NCBI RefSeq assembly: GCF_002873135.1
Contig: NZ_MCVI01000002.1
Span: forward strand, 24,394-88,393
Direction of reading: 5' to 3'
Source: Shewanella sp. 10N.286.48.A6
Lineage (GTDB): Bacteria; Pseudomonadota; Gammaproteobacteria; Enterobacterales; Shewanellaceae
DNA: 64,000 nucleotides
Positions 38,703 to 49,106 of the stretch are shown here, in pieces. The translations under genes were made by a program, and so were the position numbers. Within the stretch, counting starts at the first letter, position 1, and the number at the start of each line of letters is the position of its first letter. The notes below the pieces were generated by a model. It ran no database searches, was not told the DNA's origin, and was given only the letters and a program-made list of their open reading frames with translations.

Positions 38703-39679
38703 TCAGCTAGGTTCTAGGTATTGACAACTTTGCGAAAAGTGCCGTCGATGCTTATCTAAATGCGCACAGTCGAGCGTGAGCTCTTGCAGGGTGCCAACTG
38801 GGCCATGAAATAGCTTACCAAACTCGTCGGTGAGCTTAATCCAATTATCGACTGGAATATTTAATCGGGTTAATATCTTAGCTGAATTTGATGAGATACT
38901 TCCCCGCTTGCCATCACGAATTATTCGACCCGTTTCATCAACAAGTGCTAAGTAGCCTTTGAGGGAGAAATGTATGCCCTTAGGTTGATTTAGGCTCTCA
39001 TCGCCGATAAATGGCAGTAGCTCTGTAAGTTGCTCACTTTACATGCGGCTTTGACTCTCAGCTGCAAGCTGGTGTAGTCAGACGTTTCTGGCGTGGTCGC
39101 CATCTTTGCGCGAATGGGGTTAAGCTCTACGTAAGCCATGCAGGTTAATACTGCTGCTTCGCCTAGTAAGGCTTGTGACTTGAACCGCCCCTCCCCAAAA
39201 TGCCCTGTACATTTATCTTCTTGGTTGGCCTTTCTTGCAATGGGTTCATTTAAGCACCTCATAAACCAACTAATATCACAAAGTCTACTGCGGTATTCGG
39301 CGATGGAGTGTTTAAGCTGGGGCAGCTGTCGCGCCTCGACTAACTCATCTCTAGCAAAACGCTGTGTAAATTCTGTACCTTTAAATAGCTGATGCCACTG
39401 CTCAACAACCTCTCTGTCACTCCAGTTGTTGGCTAAATCGATATCTATTCGCAGCACCAGATGTAAATGATTACTCATCACGGCATAGGCTGCCACATCG
39501 ATAGCGAAAATATCAGCAAGACTCAATATCTGAGTTTCTATCCATTCACGCCTATGTTCGTAAGATTTTCCTGTGTAATCATCAACTCCCGTTAAGAAGG
39601 CACGCCTAACGGTTCTGCTACTGCAATGGTAGAACGGTGTATCCTCAATGCTAACTTGCGTACTTCTTGGGCGAGCCAT
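38703..39679 (-). pseudogene. Frameshifted Y1 (HUH) REP-associated-type transposase
   Basis: The first 229 codons (39679 to 38990) encode a Y1_Tnp transposase: MARPRSTQVSIEDTPFYHC start, HUH motif in MSNHLHLVLR, GRFKSQALLGE and AYVELNPIRA. That frame stops at 38990. The -1 frame continues the same protein: EQLTELLPFIGDESLNQPKG, then HFSLKGYLALVDETGR, KILTRLNIPVDNWIKL and LFHGPVGTLQEL, to a stop at 38703. A single lost A in the run near 39038-39040 would join them as KSEQLTELL. The family is normally about 320 residues, so this is a recent disabling mutation unless it is a sequencing error. Confidence 0.88.
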
Positions 39680-39827
39680 AACAAACTCCTACTTTAGCCA
39701 ATCTCTATAGCTTAGTAAGAGATGAAAAAAATGCCATTAACAATGGCTGGCCAGATTTATTCTCCAACCTCTCTCGTATCAAACTATTAAGCTTTCCAAC
39801 AGCCTAAACAAGAAAATTAGACAATGA

Positions 39828-40946
39828 TCAAGTAAGCTTTAAAAGATCTTTATAAACTTCGAGAGTAGCATTCACCCCTTGCTCAACATTGAATTTTTCA
39901 ATAGCACGCAGCTTCGCTTTTTTACCAAACTGTTTACACAGAATACGATCGTTATAAAGCTTGAGTATGGCATCAGCTAATTCTTTTGCGTTACCCGGGG
40001 CGACAACAATGCCCGTTTCACCATTCGCAACTAACTCGGCATTTCCCCCTGTATCAGAAACGATGGCAGGGATACCATAGGAGTTTGCTTCTAGTACAGC
40101 CCGACACAAACCTTCACGCTTAGTCGTTGGCAGAACCGTAAGATCAGAAGCAGCCGCGACTTCAGGAGCATCCTCTCGATACCCTAGTGCATGGACCCTA
40201 TCAGGCCTTCCGCTTCGTGCTATCATTTCCTGTACTTTATCTGAGCTTGGATCTGCCCCCACTAGCAATACATCAATATTTAGATCCTCAGGTAAAAGGG
40301 GTATTGCATCCATTAAAACATGAAGTCCTTTTCTTGGGCGTAAATTAGCAACTAAAGATAACTTGAATGAATCATCATCCAAATTTAGCCCACTCAAATC
40401 AGCTGGTGATTTTTGGTACCATGACTGATCATGCCCTTTATAGACGGTGACTACCTTAGATTTTTTACCCCAAATATATTTTTTAAGGTCTTCTTCTACC
40501 GCTTTTGCAACACATATAATTTTATCTAAGCGCGGATGAAGCATAGTTAAGTAGCATGAAGGGTCCCACCGACTCATATTTCCTGTCTGCCCTCTATACG
40601 CAATGACTTTGACATCCACCCCTAAAGCAGCTGTAGCGCCATTACTACAAGCAATGTTATTGAATAAATGTAAAACTTGGATTTTTCGTGCAACTAACAG
40701 GCTTCTGATTTTTTTTATTGTGTGCCACGATAGCTTTTCATCTAAGGGGTTAGTTAATACTTCAATCCCCTCTTTTTCTAAAAAAGGGATCAAGGTTGAG
40801 TCCGGATTACAAAGCACTGTGACATCGACCTTCCCAGAGCGGTGTAAGCCAATTATTTGCGAAGCTTCTGGCCTGATAGGGTTAATATTTTTTCTGCTAT
40901 GATGTGTCACAGCAAGTAATTTAATTTTTTCCAATTGTTTCACCAT
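39828..40946 (-). CDS. GT4-family glycosyltransferase
   Basis: 372 residues, GT-B fold. The N-terminal domain has the acceptor-side ARKIQVLHLFNN and the loop IAYRGQTGNMSRWDP. The C-terminal domain has LVANLRPRKGLHVLMDAI, VLLVGADPSSD, and the nucleotide-sugar signature EGLCRAVLEANSYGIPAIVSDTGG. It transfers a sugar from an activated donor, probably to a cell-surface polymer, but donor and acceptor are unknown. No other polysaccharide gene is nearby, and it lies next to a transposase pseudogene, so it looks like an isolated, possibly acquired gene. Confidence 0.85.
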   Translation of the reverse strand: MVKQLEKIKLLAVTHHSRKNINPIRPEASQIIGLHRSGKVDVTVLCNPDSTLIPFLEKEGIEVLTNPLDEKLSWHTIKKIRSLLVARKIQVLHLFNNIACSNGATAALGVDVKVIAYRGQTGNMSRWDPSCYLTMLHPRLDKIICVAKAVEEDLKKYIWGKKSKVVTVYKGHDQSWYQKSPADLSGLNLDDDSFKLSLVANLRPRKGLHVLMDAIPLLPEDLNIDVLLVGADPSSDKVQEMIARSGRPDRVHALGYREDAPEVAAASDLTVLPTTKREGLCRAVLEANSYGIPAIVSDTGGNAELVANGETGIVVAPGNAKELADAILKLYNDRILCKQFGKKAKLRAIEKFNVEQGVNATLEVYKDLLKLT

Positions 40947-41167
40947 TTTTATTTTTTGCGAAGTTTGAATCGGTATTTTTCAAGAGAGTAGTCGCCTAAT
41001 GTTTAAACATTATATCACCTTACTTTCTGTAATATCCAATATCATAAATAGGTAAAAACGTAATACTCAATGGTTAGACTCTGACTGACAAGCATTATTA
41101 AAAGGCTATCAAGATTAATTGCCTTATTCACTTTTACTATGAATAAGGCAGCATCCATTTTACACCA

Positions 41168-41359
41168 TTAATAATTTGCTAACGGCTTATAATCGCCCTC
41201 TTTATAAGCAAGACTTCTCCATAATGCATTCGCATGAGTACGCTTAATAACCACGCTATCCACTTCATTTTTAATTAAAATATCCTGTTCAAAATCATAT
41301 TTATAGGTTTGCACTGGTTGCTCAGGAAGAAACACCACAACTTGATTATCTTCACTCAT
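41168..41359 (-). CDS. Small hypothetical protein
   Basis: 63 residues, starting MSEDNQVVVFLPEQPVQ and ending RSLAYKEGDYKPLANY. No family recognised, no signal or membrane segment. The ribosome-binding site is weak. The composition looks like real protein, but I cannot confirm expression. Confidence 0.45.
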   Translation of the reverse strand: MSEDNQVVVFLPEQPVQTYKYDFEQDILIKNEVDSVVIKRTHANALWRSLAYKEGDYKPLANY

Positions 41360-41571
41360 CTAAGCTGACTCTACGTATATTGCTAAAATTCTTTCGGCTA
41401 ATACTCTGAGTTCCTAAATAAGCAGTTTTCCAAAAAACACATTAAAACCTCTAATGCTTTTGCTCGCCAACAAAGAGTTTCAGCCTAAAAAGACGCAAAT
41501 GTTATTATTCCCTTGAGCCTCGCTTACAAGGTAAACATCAAGGTTTTAGGCTCGACAAATTTCAGACAAAA

Positions 41572-41603
41572 AAAAGCTGAAATCTAGGTTTCAGCTTTTT
41601 TTG
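41572..41603 (-). terminator. Rho-independent terminator of the nqr operon
   Basis: Stem AAAGCTGAAA / TTTCAGCTTT around TCTAGG, with A and T runs, about 50 bases after nqrF. Confidence 0.93.
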
Positions 41604-41654
41604 TTTTGAATGCTTACTGTGAGCTAGTTTAATTTGAACACTAGTAACTAAACA

Positions 41655-42872
41655 CTAGCCACCAAAGTCATCTAGCAAGATATTTTCTTCTTCAACACCT
41701 AAGCTTTCTAGCATGCTGATCACAGAGGAGTTCATGATTGGAGGGCCACACATGTAGAACTCACAATCTTCTGGCGCTTTGTGATTCTTAAGATAGTTTT
41801 CCAATAATACCGTATGAATAAAGCCGGTATAGCCGGTCCAGTTATCTTCAGCTAAAGGCTCTGACAAAGCTACATGCCATTCAAAGTTGTCATTTTCAGC
41901 GGCTAAGGTATCAAAATCATCTTGGTAAAAAATCTCTCGCGCTGAACGCGCCCCATACCAAAAAGACATTTTACGTTTCGTTTGCTTACTCTTAAGTTGA
42001 TCAAAAATATGCGAACGCATCGGCGCCATACCTGCACCACCACCAACAAACACCATTTCTGCGTCTGTTTCTTTGACAAAAAACTCACCGAAGGGCCCTG
42101 AAATAGTTACCTTGTCGCCAGTCTTTAGATTAAAGATATATGACGACATTTGCCCTGGTGGTAAATCATTGCTTGGCGGCGTAGCAATACGCACATTCAG
42201 CATGATGGTGCCTTTTTCGTCGGGGTAGTTCGCCATTGAATAAGCACGCAATACATCTTCATCAACGGTTGAAACTAGGCTGAATAAGTCGTACTTATCC
42301 CAGTCATCACGATACTGATCAGGAATATCAAAGTTAGCGTATTTCACCTCATGGGCTGGTGCTTCAATTTGAATATAACCACCGGCTTTGAAATGAACAT
42401 CTTCCCCTTCAGGGACTTTCAGTAGCAGCTCTTTAATAAAGGTCGCCTGGTTATGATTTGATACAACCTCACATTGCCACTTTTTCACCCCAAAGATTTC
42501 TTCATCCACTTCCAGTTCCATGTCGGTGCGCACCGCAACCTGACACGCTAAACGGCAGCCTTCTTTGGCTTCTTTTTTGGTGATGTGGTCAAGCTCTGTG
42601 GCTAAGATATCACCGCCACCTGATTTAACAGTGACCCGACATTGACCACAGGTGCCGCCACCGCCGCAGGCCGATGGAATAAAAATACTATTGCTCGCCA
42701 GCGCGCCAAGCAGCTTATCACCAGCAGGTGTGCGGACATTTTTGTCTGCATCACCATTAATGCCGATGGTGACATCACCGGTATTCACCAATTTACTTTT
42801 GGCGAATAAAATTACCATTACCAGCAAGCTTACCACTATGGTAAACATGCCTATGCCAATTGCCATTTCCAT
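41655..42872 (-). CDS. nqrF: Na+-NQR subunit F (2Fe-2S/FAD NADH dehydrogenase)
   Basis: 405 residues from the ATG at 42872 (AAGGTG upstream); the longer TTG frame adds 11 residues. It oxidises NADH and passes electrons into the Na+-translocating quinone reductase. N-terminal membrane anchor (about 3-25), 2Fe-2S ferredoxin domain with C69, C75, C78 and C110 ([10 protein letters not shown]), FAD motif RAYSMANYP and NADH site [12 protein letters not shown], ending [11 protein letters not shown]. Last gene of nqrABCDEF. Confidence 0.95.
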   Translation of the reverse strand: MEMAIGIGMFTIVVSLLVMVILFAKSKLVNTGDVTIGINGDADKNVRTPAGDKLLGALASNSIFIPSACGGGGTCGQCRVTVKSGGGDILATELDHITKKEAKEGCRLACQVAVRTDMELEVDEEIFGVKKWQCEVVSNHNQATFIKELLLKVPEGEDVHFKAGGYIQIEAPAHEVKYANFDIPDQYRDDWDKYDLFSLVSTVDEDVLRAYSMANYPDEKGTIMLNVRIATPPSNDLPPGQMSSYIFNLKTGDKVTISGPFGEFFVKETDAEMVFVGGGAGMAPMRSHIFDQLKSKQTKRKMSFWYGARSAREIFYQDDFDTLAAENDNFEWHVALSEPLAEDNWTGYTGFIHTVLLENYLKNHKAPEDCEFYMCGPPIMNSSVISMLESLGVEEENILLDDFGG

Positions 42873-42997
42873 TAAATGCACCTTCTCAACAGTTGCTGAT
42901 AACAAGCAGTCTCATGGGTCTGTTTTACAAAAAACAGTGTATCCAACATGAGTGAGTCATCTATAAGCGAATTCAAATTTGTTTGCATTTTCACGCC

Positions 42998-43606
42998 TTA
43001 CAAAGTGATGCCAGCAAATGACATAAAACCTAATGCCATTAAACCTGTAGTAATAAAGGTAATGCCAATTCCTTGCAGCCCTAGTGGGATAGCATGAAAT
43101 TTCATCCGTTCACGCAGCCCGGCGAGTAAGACAATGGCCATCGCCCAGCCCACTGCACTACCTGCTGCAAACACCACAGATTCGCCTAAGTTATAATCAC
43201 GGTTGGCCATGAAAATAACCCCAGCAAAAATGGCACAGTTCACCGTTAGTAGCGGTAAGAAAATACCTAAAGATTGATACAGAGTTGGAATGTATCTTTC
43301 TAAAAACATCTCCAAAATCTGCACTAAAGCGGCAATCACCCCAATAAAGGTAATTAACTGTAAGTAGCTTAAGTTAAGCTCAGGGAAGCCTGCCCATGCC
43401 AGTGCACCTGGCGCAAGGATATTCACGTAAATCAGCTGATTTACCGGTACGGCTAATACCATCACCACAATCACTGCAATGCCCAAACCAAATGAGGTTG
43501 AGACCTTTTTAGACACCGCGAGGAAGGTACACATGCCTAAGAAAAAAGACAGTGCCATGTTGTCGATAAAGGCCGCTTGAATAAATAAATTAATATAGTG
43601 TTCCAT
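42998..43606 (-). CDS. nqrE: Na+-NQR subunit E
   Basis: 202 residues from the ATG at 43606, matching the usual [26 protein letters not shown] start, with AGAGG 9 bases upstream. A second ATG at 43612 overlaps the nqrD stop (TAATG) and is possible. Six membrane segments; pseudo-symmetric partner of NqrD, with a cysteine in each half that helps ligate the intramembrane iron centre. Part of the operon. Confidence 0.94.
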   Translation of the reverse strand: MEHYINLFIQAAFIDNMALSFFLGMCTFLAVSKKVSTSFGLGIAVIVVMVLAVPVNQLIYVNILAPGALAWAGFPELNLSYLQLITFIGVIAALVQILEMFLERYIPTLYQSLGIFLPLLTVNCAIFAGVIFMANRDYNLGESVVFAAGSAVGWAMAIVLLAGLRERMKFHAIPLGLQGIGITFITTGLMALGFMSFAGITL

Positions 43607-43611
43607 TGCCA

Positions 43612-44232
43612 TTATCCTCTCTTACGCTGCACAACATTGATCGCCCAAATCATCACGCCGATCAAAAAGAATGCGCTTGGTGGCAAGGTGAACATTTCAT
43701 TGGCAAGATACCAACCACCGTTTTCGATAGTGGTAAATATCTCTTTGCCAAATAAGGTTCCGCGTCCTAGTAGCTCACGCACAAAGGCGACACTTAATAA
43801 AATCACCCCGTAGCCCATGGCATTACCTAGCGCATCAACAAATGCCAAATGCGGTGGGTATTTCATCGCAAAGGCTTCTGCGCGGCCCATGATGATACAG
43901 TTGGTAATAATCAAACTGACAAATACAGATAACTGCTTTGAAAGCTCATAAGCCACGTCCTGCAACACCATATCAACGATAATTACCAAAGAGGCAATCA
44001 CGGTCATTTGCGCAATAATACGCACGCTGCTAGGGATAAAATTGCGAATGCTCGAAATGATCACATTGGAGCACACTAAAACAAAGGTCACCGCCAGTGT
44101 CATTACCAATGCGGTTTGCATTGAATTACTCACAGCCAGTGCAGAGCAGACCCCTAGCACTTGCATCGCCACTGGGTTATTGGCAAAAATCGGTGAGGTC
44201 AGAATTTGTTTAGTTGAGATAGTCGTACTCAT
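43612..44232 (-). CDS. nqrD: Na+-NQR subunit D
   Basis: 206 residues, six membrane segments, paralogous to NqrE. Typical pieces: [37 protein letters not shown] and [16 protein letters not shown]. The conserved cysteines in GVCSALA and TNCIIMGRA are the expected intramembrane iron ligands. Overlaps nqrC and nqrE by a base or so, showing translational coupling. Confidence 0.95.
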   Translation of the reverse strand: MSTTISTKQILTSPIFANNPVAMQVLGVCSALAVSNSMQTALVMTLAVTFVLVCSNVIISSIRNFIPSSVRIIAQMTVIASLVIIVDMVLQDVAYELSKQLSVFVSLIITNCIIMGRAEAFAMKYPPHLAFVDALGNAMGYGVILLSVAFVRELLGRGTLFGKEIFTTIENGGWYLANEMFTLPPSAFFLIGVMIWAINVVQRKRG

Positions 44233-45002
44233 TATTTCGCCTCCGTAGTGGCAAACTGGTTAAGAAAGGTTTGATAACCTTCTACACCAAACCAAAATTC
44301 AACCGCACGTTGAATGCCCATGCCCGTTCGGGTTGCGCCACTAACGCCATCAACACCGTGAATATCGCCAGCTTTAGCACCGCCTTTGATAACCTTGATG
44401 GAAATTTTGCCTTTATCATCAAATAGCTGCTTACCTTTCCATAAGTCAGTCCACTGGGGATCTGTTACAAAATCAGCAATACCTGGGGTTTCGCCATGTT
44501 CGTAGAAAATAATATTCTCAACGGTATTTAAATCAGGCTTAAGGGCTAAATAACCATAAATCATCGACCACAGTCCTTTACCATAAATGGGCATCACCAC
44601 ACTGGATAATTTGCCATTAGTATCAAAGACTTCAAATACGCGGATATTATCCGCACGGCTTTTAATTTTGGCGGTATCTTTTTTAGGTTTTGATGATGTA
44701 TCTGGGTTTATCGCTGCCATACGCTCATCAAAATCAAGTAGATTGTCATGATCAACAAACTCACCCGACTCTAGATTGACCATTTTAGGGCTTACTCTTT
44801 GTTCAAATAATTCCCTAAAATCGCCGCTGCTGATATCAATATTGGCGGCCCGTAATACAAACTGCTGCACTTCATCACGCTTTTTAACCAGCTTACGTTC
44901 TTTTAAAATTTCAGCGGTACCGGTGATCATAAACGAACAGACCAAACTCAGGCTGATGATAAAAATCATCGTGCCAGCTATGCTATCTTTCTTAAAGGCC
45001 AT
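44232..45002 (-). CDS. nqrC: Na+-NQR subunit C (covalent FMN)
   Basis: 256 residues with one N-terminal membrane segment (about 8-30) and a periplasmic FMN domain. The flavinylation motif is SGAT at 221-224 in [15 protein letters not shown]224 is the expected FMN-bearing threonine. Flavin attachment needs ApbE, which is not encoded in this window. Overlaps nqrB by 11 bases and nqrD by one. Confidence 0.95.
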   Translation of the reverse strand: MAFKKDSIAGTMIFIISLSLVCSFMITGTAEILKERKLVKKRDEVQQFVLRAANIDISSGDFRELFEQRVSPKMVNLESGEFVDHDNLLDFDERMAAINPDTSSKPKKDTAKIKSRADNIRVFEVFDTNGKLSSVVMPIYGKGLWSMIYGYLALKPDLNTVENIIFYEHGETPGIADFVTDPQWTDLWKGKQLFDDKGKISIKVIKGGAKAGDIHGVDGVSGATRTGMGIQRAVEFWFGVEGYQTFLNQFATTEAK

Positions 45003-46209
45003 GGCGTTTTAGTCTCCGTTTAATGTTGGCACGAGCCACCAGATAATCGAATAATGGCGCCCATAGATTTGCGAACAATATCGCCAACATGATCCCTTCA
45101 GGCAATTTCACATTCAACACTCGAATGAGTATGGTCATAAAGCCAATTAACGCGCCATAGGCGTATCGACCACTGCGGGTATATGAGGCGGTCACAGGAT
45201 CGGTTGCCATAAACATCATCCCCAGTGCAAAACCACCGGTAACTAAATGCCATGTCCACGGCATAGAAGCCATAGAGCTTTTCGCAGGTCCAACTAAGTT
45301 AAACAATATTGCTGTAGCGATCATGCCGAACATAACCCCTGCAACCACTCGCCAATCTGCCACTCGAGTTAGCAGCAATACACCGCCGCCAATCAAAATA
45401 GCTAAGGTGCTGGTTTCACCAATAGAGCCTGGAGTGAAGCCTAAAAATGCATCCATCCAAGCAGGATCTGATAAGGCGCTAATCCAGCTAACATCGGCAA
45501 ACATATTCGCGCGACTGGCTGCAGCTTGGGTTAAGGTGGTGGCACCTGAAAAACCATCAGCAGCAACAAATTGGCTTAAGGCTGCGACTTCTGTGGGGTA
45601 GGCAAAATAGATAAAGGCATAACCGGCTAACGCTGGGTTTAAAAAGTTATAACCCATGCCGCCAAACATTTCTTTGGCTACGATAACCCCAAAGGTCACT
45701 CCTACAGCAATAATCCATAAGGGTGTCGATACCGGCACTATGATAGAAAACAGTAATGCTGTAATAAAGAAGCCTTCATGTAATTCTTGGCGCCGCACTT
45801 TGGCAAAAACCACTTCCCACACTAAACAGACAAACAAGGTCATTAGGTAAATTGGCACATAATAACTCGCACCATAAGCCATTAAGCTGACAAAACCTGA
45901 TTGTTCGGTTAACTGGCCAAACAGCATTGAAAACAAGCCTGACTGCCAAGCCTCAGGTTGAGTTGCCCCAGCCATGATGGCAATTTGCGCTTGTAAGCCT
46001 AGGTTGTACATCCCAAAAAATATGGCGGGCAGTAAACACATACCCACAATATGCATGGTACGTTTTACATCAATGGCATCACGAACATGCACTTTACCTT
46101 TGGTACTGCGGCCACGAGCAATCCACAAGGATCGCAAGTAACTTTTCATCGAGTCGCCATGAGCATAATAGCGATCTTGATGATCCGGTTTCTTTTGTTG
46201 CTGACTCAT
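44992..46209 (-). CDS. nqrB: Na+-NQR subunit B (covalent FMN, quinone and Na+ path)
   Basis: 405 residues from the ATG at 46209, which overlaps the nqrA stop as TAATG, with GGAAGG upstream; the TTG frame to 46239 is rejected. About ten membrane segments. SGAT at 221-224 in DGFSGATTLTQ carries T224, the second covalent FMN site. Subunit B contains the quinone-site region and the sodium channel in known enzymes. Confidence 0.95.
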   Translation of the reverse strand: MSQQQKKPDHQDRYYAHGDSMKSYLRSLWIARGRSTKGKVHVRDAIDVKRTMHIVGMCLLPAIFFGMYNLGLQAQIAIMAGATQPEAWQSGLFSMLFGQLTEQSGFVSLMAYGASYYVPIYLMTLFVCLVWEVVFAKVRRQELHEGFFITALLFSIIVPVSTPLWIIAVGVTFGVIVAKEMFGGMGYNFLNPALAGYAFIYFAYPTEVAALSQFVAADGFSGATTLTQAAASRANMFADVSWISALSDPAWMDAFLGFTPGSIGETSTLAILIGGGVLLLTRVADWRVVAGVMFGMIATAILFNLVGPAKSSMASMPWTWHLVTGGFALGMMFMATDPVTASYTRSGRYAYGALIGFMTILIRVLNVKLPEGIMLAILFANLWAPLFDYLVARANIKRRLKRHGL

Positions 46210-47570
46210 TAACCTTCCCTCTCGATGATATCTAGGCAAGCACGTAACTCTTTACCAAAGTCATACTTTCCGGGACAAACAAAGGTACAAAGTGCTAAAT
46301 CTTCTTCGTCTAATTCTAAAGCGCCTAATAGCTGTGCTTCATCGGTATCTCGCACCACCAGATCTCTCACCAACAAGGTTGGTAAAATATCCAAAGGCAT
46401 AACGCGGGCAAGCTGACCAAAAGCCATCATCGCACGAGGAGAGCCACCTGCATGGGTGGTAAAATCAAACAGTTTTTTAGTACGGCTAAAACCTGACATC
46501 ATGATACCTGTCAGTGAGAACTTTTCTTTATTACGGCGCACCCAAGGTAATAACTCGTGACGGGCGTTTTCAGTTAGTACACAAACTTGATTATGATAAC
46601 GACCTAAATAGTTATAAACCCCAACGGCGGTATGGCCAGAAAGCACTGAGCCCGATACCACCCGTGAGTGAATATCTTCAATTTCATTTTCAACCAACTC
46701 GCCTAAGTCTGCCCCGAGTTGGGTACGCAGTAGCCTTGGCTTTAAAACATTGGGGCCAGCAAATGACACCACTCGTTCATTAAATAGCTCACCGGTTTGA
46801 AACAGCTTGCCAAAGGCAATCACATCTTGATAGCCAATATGCCAGACTACTCGCTCAACACTCACTGGATGCAGCAGATGAATATGAGTACCTACCAGCC
46901 CAGCTGGATGAACGCCGCCAAATTGATATGACTCAACTTGAGCTAAATCATGGCCAGGTAACGCCTCACCTTGATCATGACACAGCATCACTTTGCCATC
47001 GGTTAAACGGGTTAATGCCTGCATCCCCACTGTAAATGCTTGTGGCTGCTCAGCGATAATCACGCGAGGATCGGCCGCTAACGGATTACTGTCCATGGCG
47101 GTCACAAAGATTGCCGATGGCCTAGTATCTAACGCGGGAATTTTTGAGAAAGGGCGGGTTCTTAATGCCGTCCATAACCCACTGTTAACCAGATTGGTTT
47201 GCACCGCTTCGCGGGATAATGCCAAAACATCATCGCTAGTAGCAAAACTCACGGCTTCATCGCCTTCGCAACGGATCACCACTGATAATAGCACCCGTTT
47301 TTCGCCCCTGTTTATGGCAATCACTTCGCCACTCGCAGGGGCAGTAAAGGTCACTCCGGCAATCTTTTTATCTTGAAAAAGCGCTTGGCCTTTTTTAACG
47401 ATATCACCTTCTTCAACCAACATAGTCGGCTTTAAACCAACATACTCTTCGCCTAATATGGCAACTCTGGTTGGCTTTGCTGTGACGTCGATTATTTGTT
47501 GCGGCTCACCCGCGATAGGCACATCGAGGCCCCGTTTAATTGTTATAACCTGATTTGAGGATCCAGCCAT
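46209..47570 (-). CDS. nqrA: Na+-NQR subunit A
   Basis: 453 residues. The soluble subunit, starting ITIKRGLDVPIAGEPQQ after a slightly longer N-terminus (MAGSSNQV) than usual. Biotin-carrier-like fold region (VEEGDIVKKGQALFQDKK), FTAPASGEVIAINRGEKR, and GMMSGF-like region LTGIMMSGFSRTKKLF. AAAGG lies 9 bases before the ATG. First gene of the operon, so its upstream region should carry the nqr promoter. Confidence 0.95.
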   Translation of the reverse strand: MAGSSNQVITIKRGLDVPIAGEPQQIIDVTAKPTRVAILGEEYVGLKPTMLVEEGDIVKKGQALFQDKKIAGVTFTAPASGEVIAINRGEKRVLLSVVIRCEGDEAVSFATSDDVLALSREAVQTNLVNSGLWTALRTRPFSKIPALDTRPSAIFVTAMDSNPLAADPRVIIAEQPQAFTVGMQALTRLTDGKVMLCHDQGEALPGHDLAQVESYQFGGVHPAGLVGTHIHLLHPVSVERVVWHIGYQDVIAFGKLFQTGELFNERVVSFAGPNVLKPRLLRTQLGADLGELVENEIEDIHSRVVSGSVLSGHTAVGVYNYLGRYHNQVCVLTENARHELLPWVRRNKEKFSLTGIMMSGFSRTKKLFDFTTHAGGSPRAMMAFGQLARVMPLDILPTLLVRDLVVRDTDEAQLLGALELDEEDLALCTFVCPGKYDFGKELRACLDIIEREG

Positions 47571-48055
47571 TACTTGTAACCTTTAAAATTCAGATACCAC
47601 ATAATAAATAGATTTGTGACCTAAATCCGCTATTGAGGTCACACCTTTTAGATAAATTGTGAAATAAATGTACTAATAACACCTAAATTCGACCAAAAAC
47701 TTGAACCAAGACCGATATTCAATTTCAAAACAGGAACTAAAGCACAAAAAACAGCATCTAAAACGCTACCCAATGCTGAACTACCCCATGTATCACAATT
47801 TAACATAGACACAGTTCACATTAATCTCAATAAAAGCTGTATAAGAATTACAGAAATCAAAATTTGCTAGGTAAGCACTGAGATAATAATTAAGTTTGAA
47901 GCAATAAGAATGACAAATATGGGATAAGTATGAAATGAACATGTTAATGGCAAGCCTGAGCAGCTAAAAACAAAAAAATGGCCAAGACTGTCGTCTTCGC
48001 CATTTAAATTCATGCGGTCAAAATTATCGGTAAATATAGCTTAAGATCAAATCCG
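47571..48055. other. Intergenic region upstream of nqrA
   Basis: About 485 AT-rich bases containing the cobA terminator (47972-48005) and the unassigned nqr promoter. No gene or clear operator was recognised. Confidence 0.5.
47972..48005 (-). terminator. Rho-independent terminator of cobA
   Basis: Minus strand: AATGGCGAAGAC / GTCTTGGCCATT (one mismatch) with loop GACA, followed by seven T, about 50 bases after cobA. Confidence 0.88.
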
Positions 48056-48868
48056 CTAAATACCCACTTGAGACTGAATTGGTGCAGCTGAGTACTCTTG
48101 AGGATTAAACCAATTGAGGCTGTCTGCCAATGACACCACCTCACCGATAATCATCAATGCTGGCATTTGCAAAGCAGGATCTGCAGCCAGCTGCGATAAC
48201 TCACTTAACTTACCGATAAAGCGCTGTTGAGATGCGGTCGTCGCCTTAGAAACAATAGCCACAGGCGTATCACCATCACGGCCACTACTCATTAATCCAT
48301 CACGGATAATCTCTGCGTTCAAAATGCCCATATAAACCACTAAGGTATTATTTGGATTTGCATAACCTTGCCAGTCCATCGGCCGACTTTGTAATTGGCA
48401 ATGACCAGTAATAAACGTCACTCCTTGAGCAAAATCTCGGTGGGTTAATGGAATGCCAGCATAAGCAGCTGTGCCACTAGCAGCAGTAATACCGGGGACA
48501 ACCTCAAAAGCAACCCCTGTTTCTGCTAAGGTTTGCAGCTCCTCACCGCCACGACCAAAAATAAACGGATCACCACCTTTAAGGCGTACCACGTTTTTGC
48601 GAGTGTAAGCTTTTGTCACCAGTAACTGATTTATTTCATCTTGCCCAGCACTATGCTTGCCAGCACGTTTACCCACAGCAATTTTTTCAGCGCTTTGTGG
48701 GATTAAATCTAAGATGTCTTGGCTAACGAGGGCATCGTACAGGACAGCATCGGCTTGCTTTAACACCCGATAAGCTTTGAGGGTGAGCAGCTCAACATCT
48801 CCAGGCCCTGCACCGACTATCCAGACTTTCCCTTTGGCCCCTTGATCCGGTATCGAAACCAATTCCAT
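48056..48868 (-). CDS. cobA: Uroporphyrinogen-III C-methyltransferase (SUMT)
   Basis: 270 residues. It methylates uroporphyrinogen III at C2 and C7 to precorrin-2, the route to siroheme used by sulfite reductase. Signatures: VWIVGAGPGDVELLTLKA, VVRLKGGDPFIFGRGGEE, VPGITAASGTAAYAGIPLTHR, and VVYMGI near 180. It corresponds to the C-terminal half of CysG; the dehydrogenase/chelatase half is not in this window. Its upstream region shares an 11-base motif with cysJ. Confidence 0.93.
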   Translation of the reverse strand: MELVSIPDQGAKGKVWIVGAGPGDVELLTLKAYRVLKQADAVLYDALVSQDILDLIPQSAEKIAVGKRAGKHSAGQDEINQLLVTKAYTRKNVVRLKGGDPFIFGRGGEELQTLAETGVAFEVVPGITAASGTAAYAGIPLTHRDFAQGVTFITGHCQLQSRPMDWQGYANPNNTLVVYMGILNAEIIRDGLMSSGRDGDTPVAIVSKATTASQQRFIGKLSELSQLAADPALQMPALMIIGEVVSLADSLNWFNPQEYSAAPIQSQVGI

Positions 48869-48947
48869 TTTTCAAAACCCCACAATGTTTACTTAGCATC
48901 AAATATAGCCCTTTATATATTCCATATATAATAGATAATACTTAGCT

Positions 48948-48958
48948 TTTATTCCATT
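48948..48958 (-). promoter_or_regulatory. Candidate sulfur-regulon motif upstream of cobA
   Basis: TTTATTCCATT on the written strand, 80 bases before the cobA start; the same 11-mer lies 77 bases before cysJ in the same orientation. Candidate CysB-related site, not proven. Confidence 0.4.
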
Positions 48959-49106
48959 TAGTTATATGAGACCTATTAAGTGGCATTTAAAAACCTTGGT
49001 AAACTAGCTGCACAGTTACCATACAAAGCACAAGCTCAAATCATCAGTACTTTTCATTTTTAACCATAGTGTTAGTCTAGAAAAATATAATTAAAGGGAG
49101 CTTTTA

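Noticed and set aside
39036..39041. Programmed -1 frameshifting in the transposase
   Set aside because: The site lacks a classic slippery heptamer (X XXY YYZ); a one-base deletion in an A run explains the data more simply.
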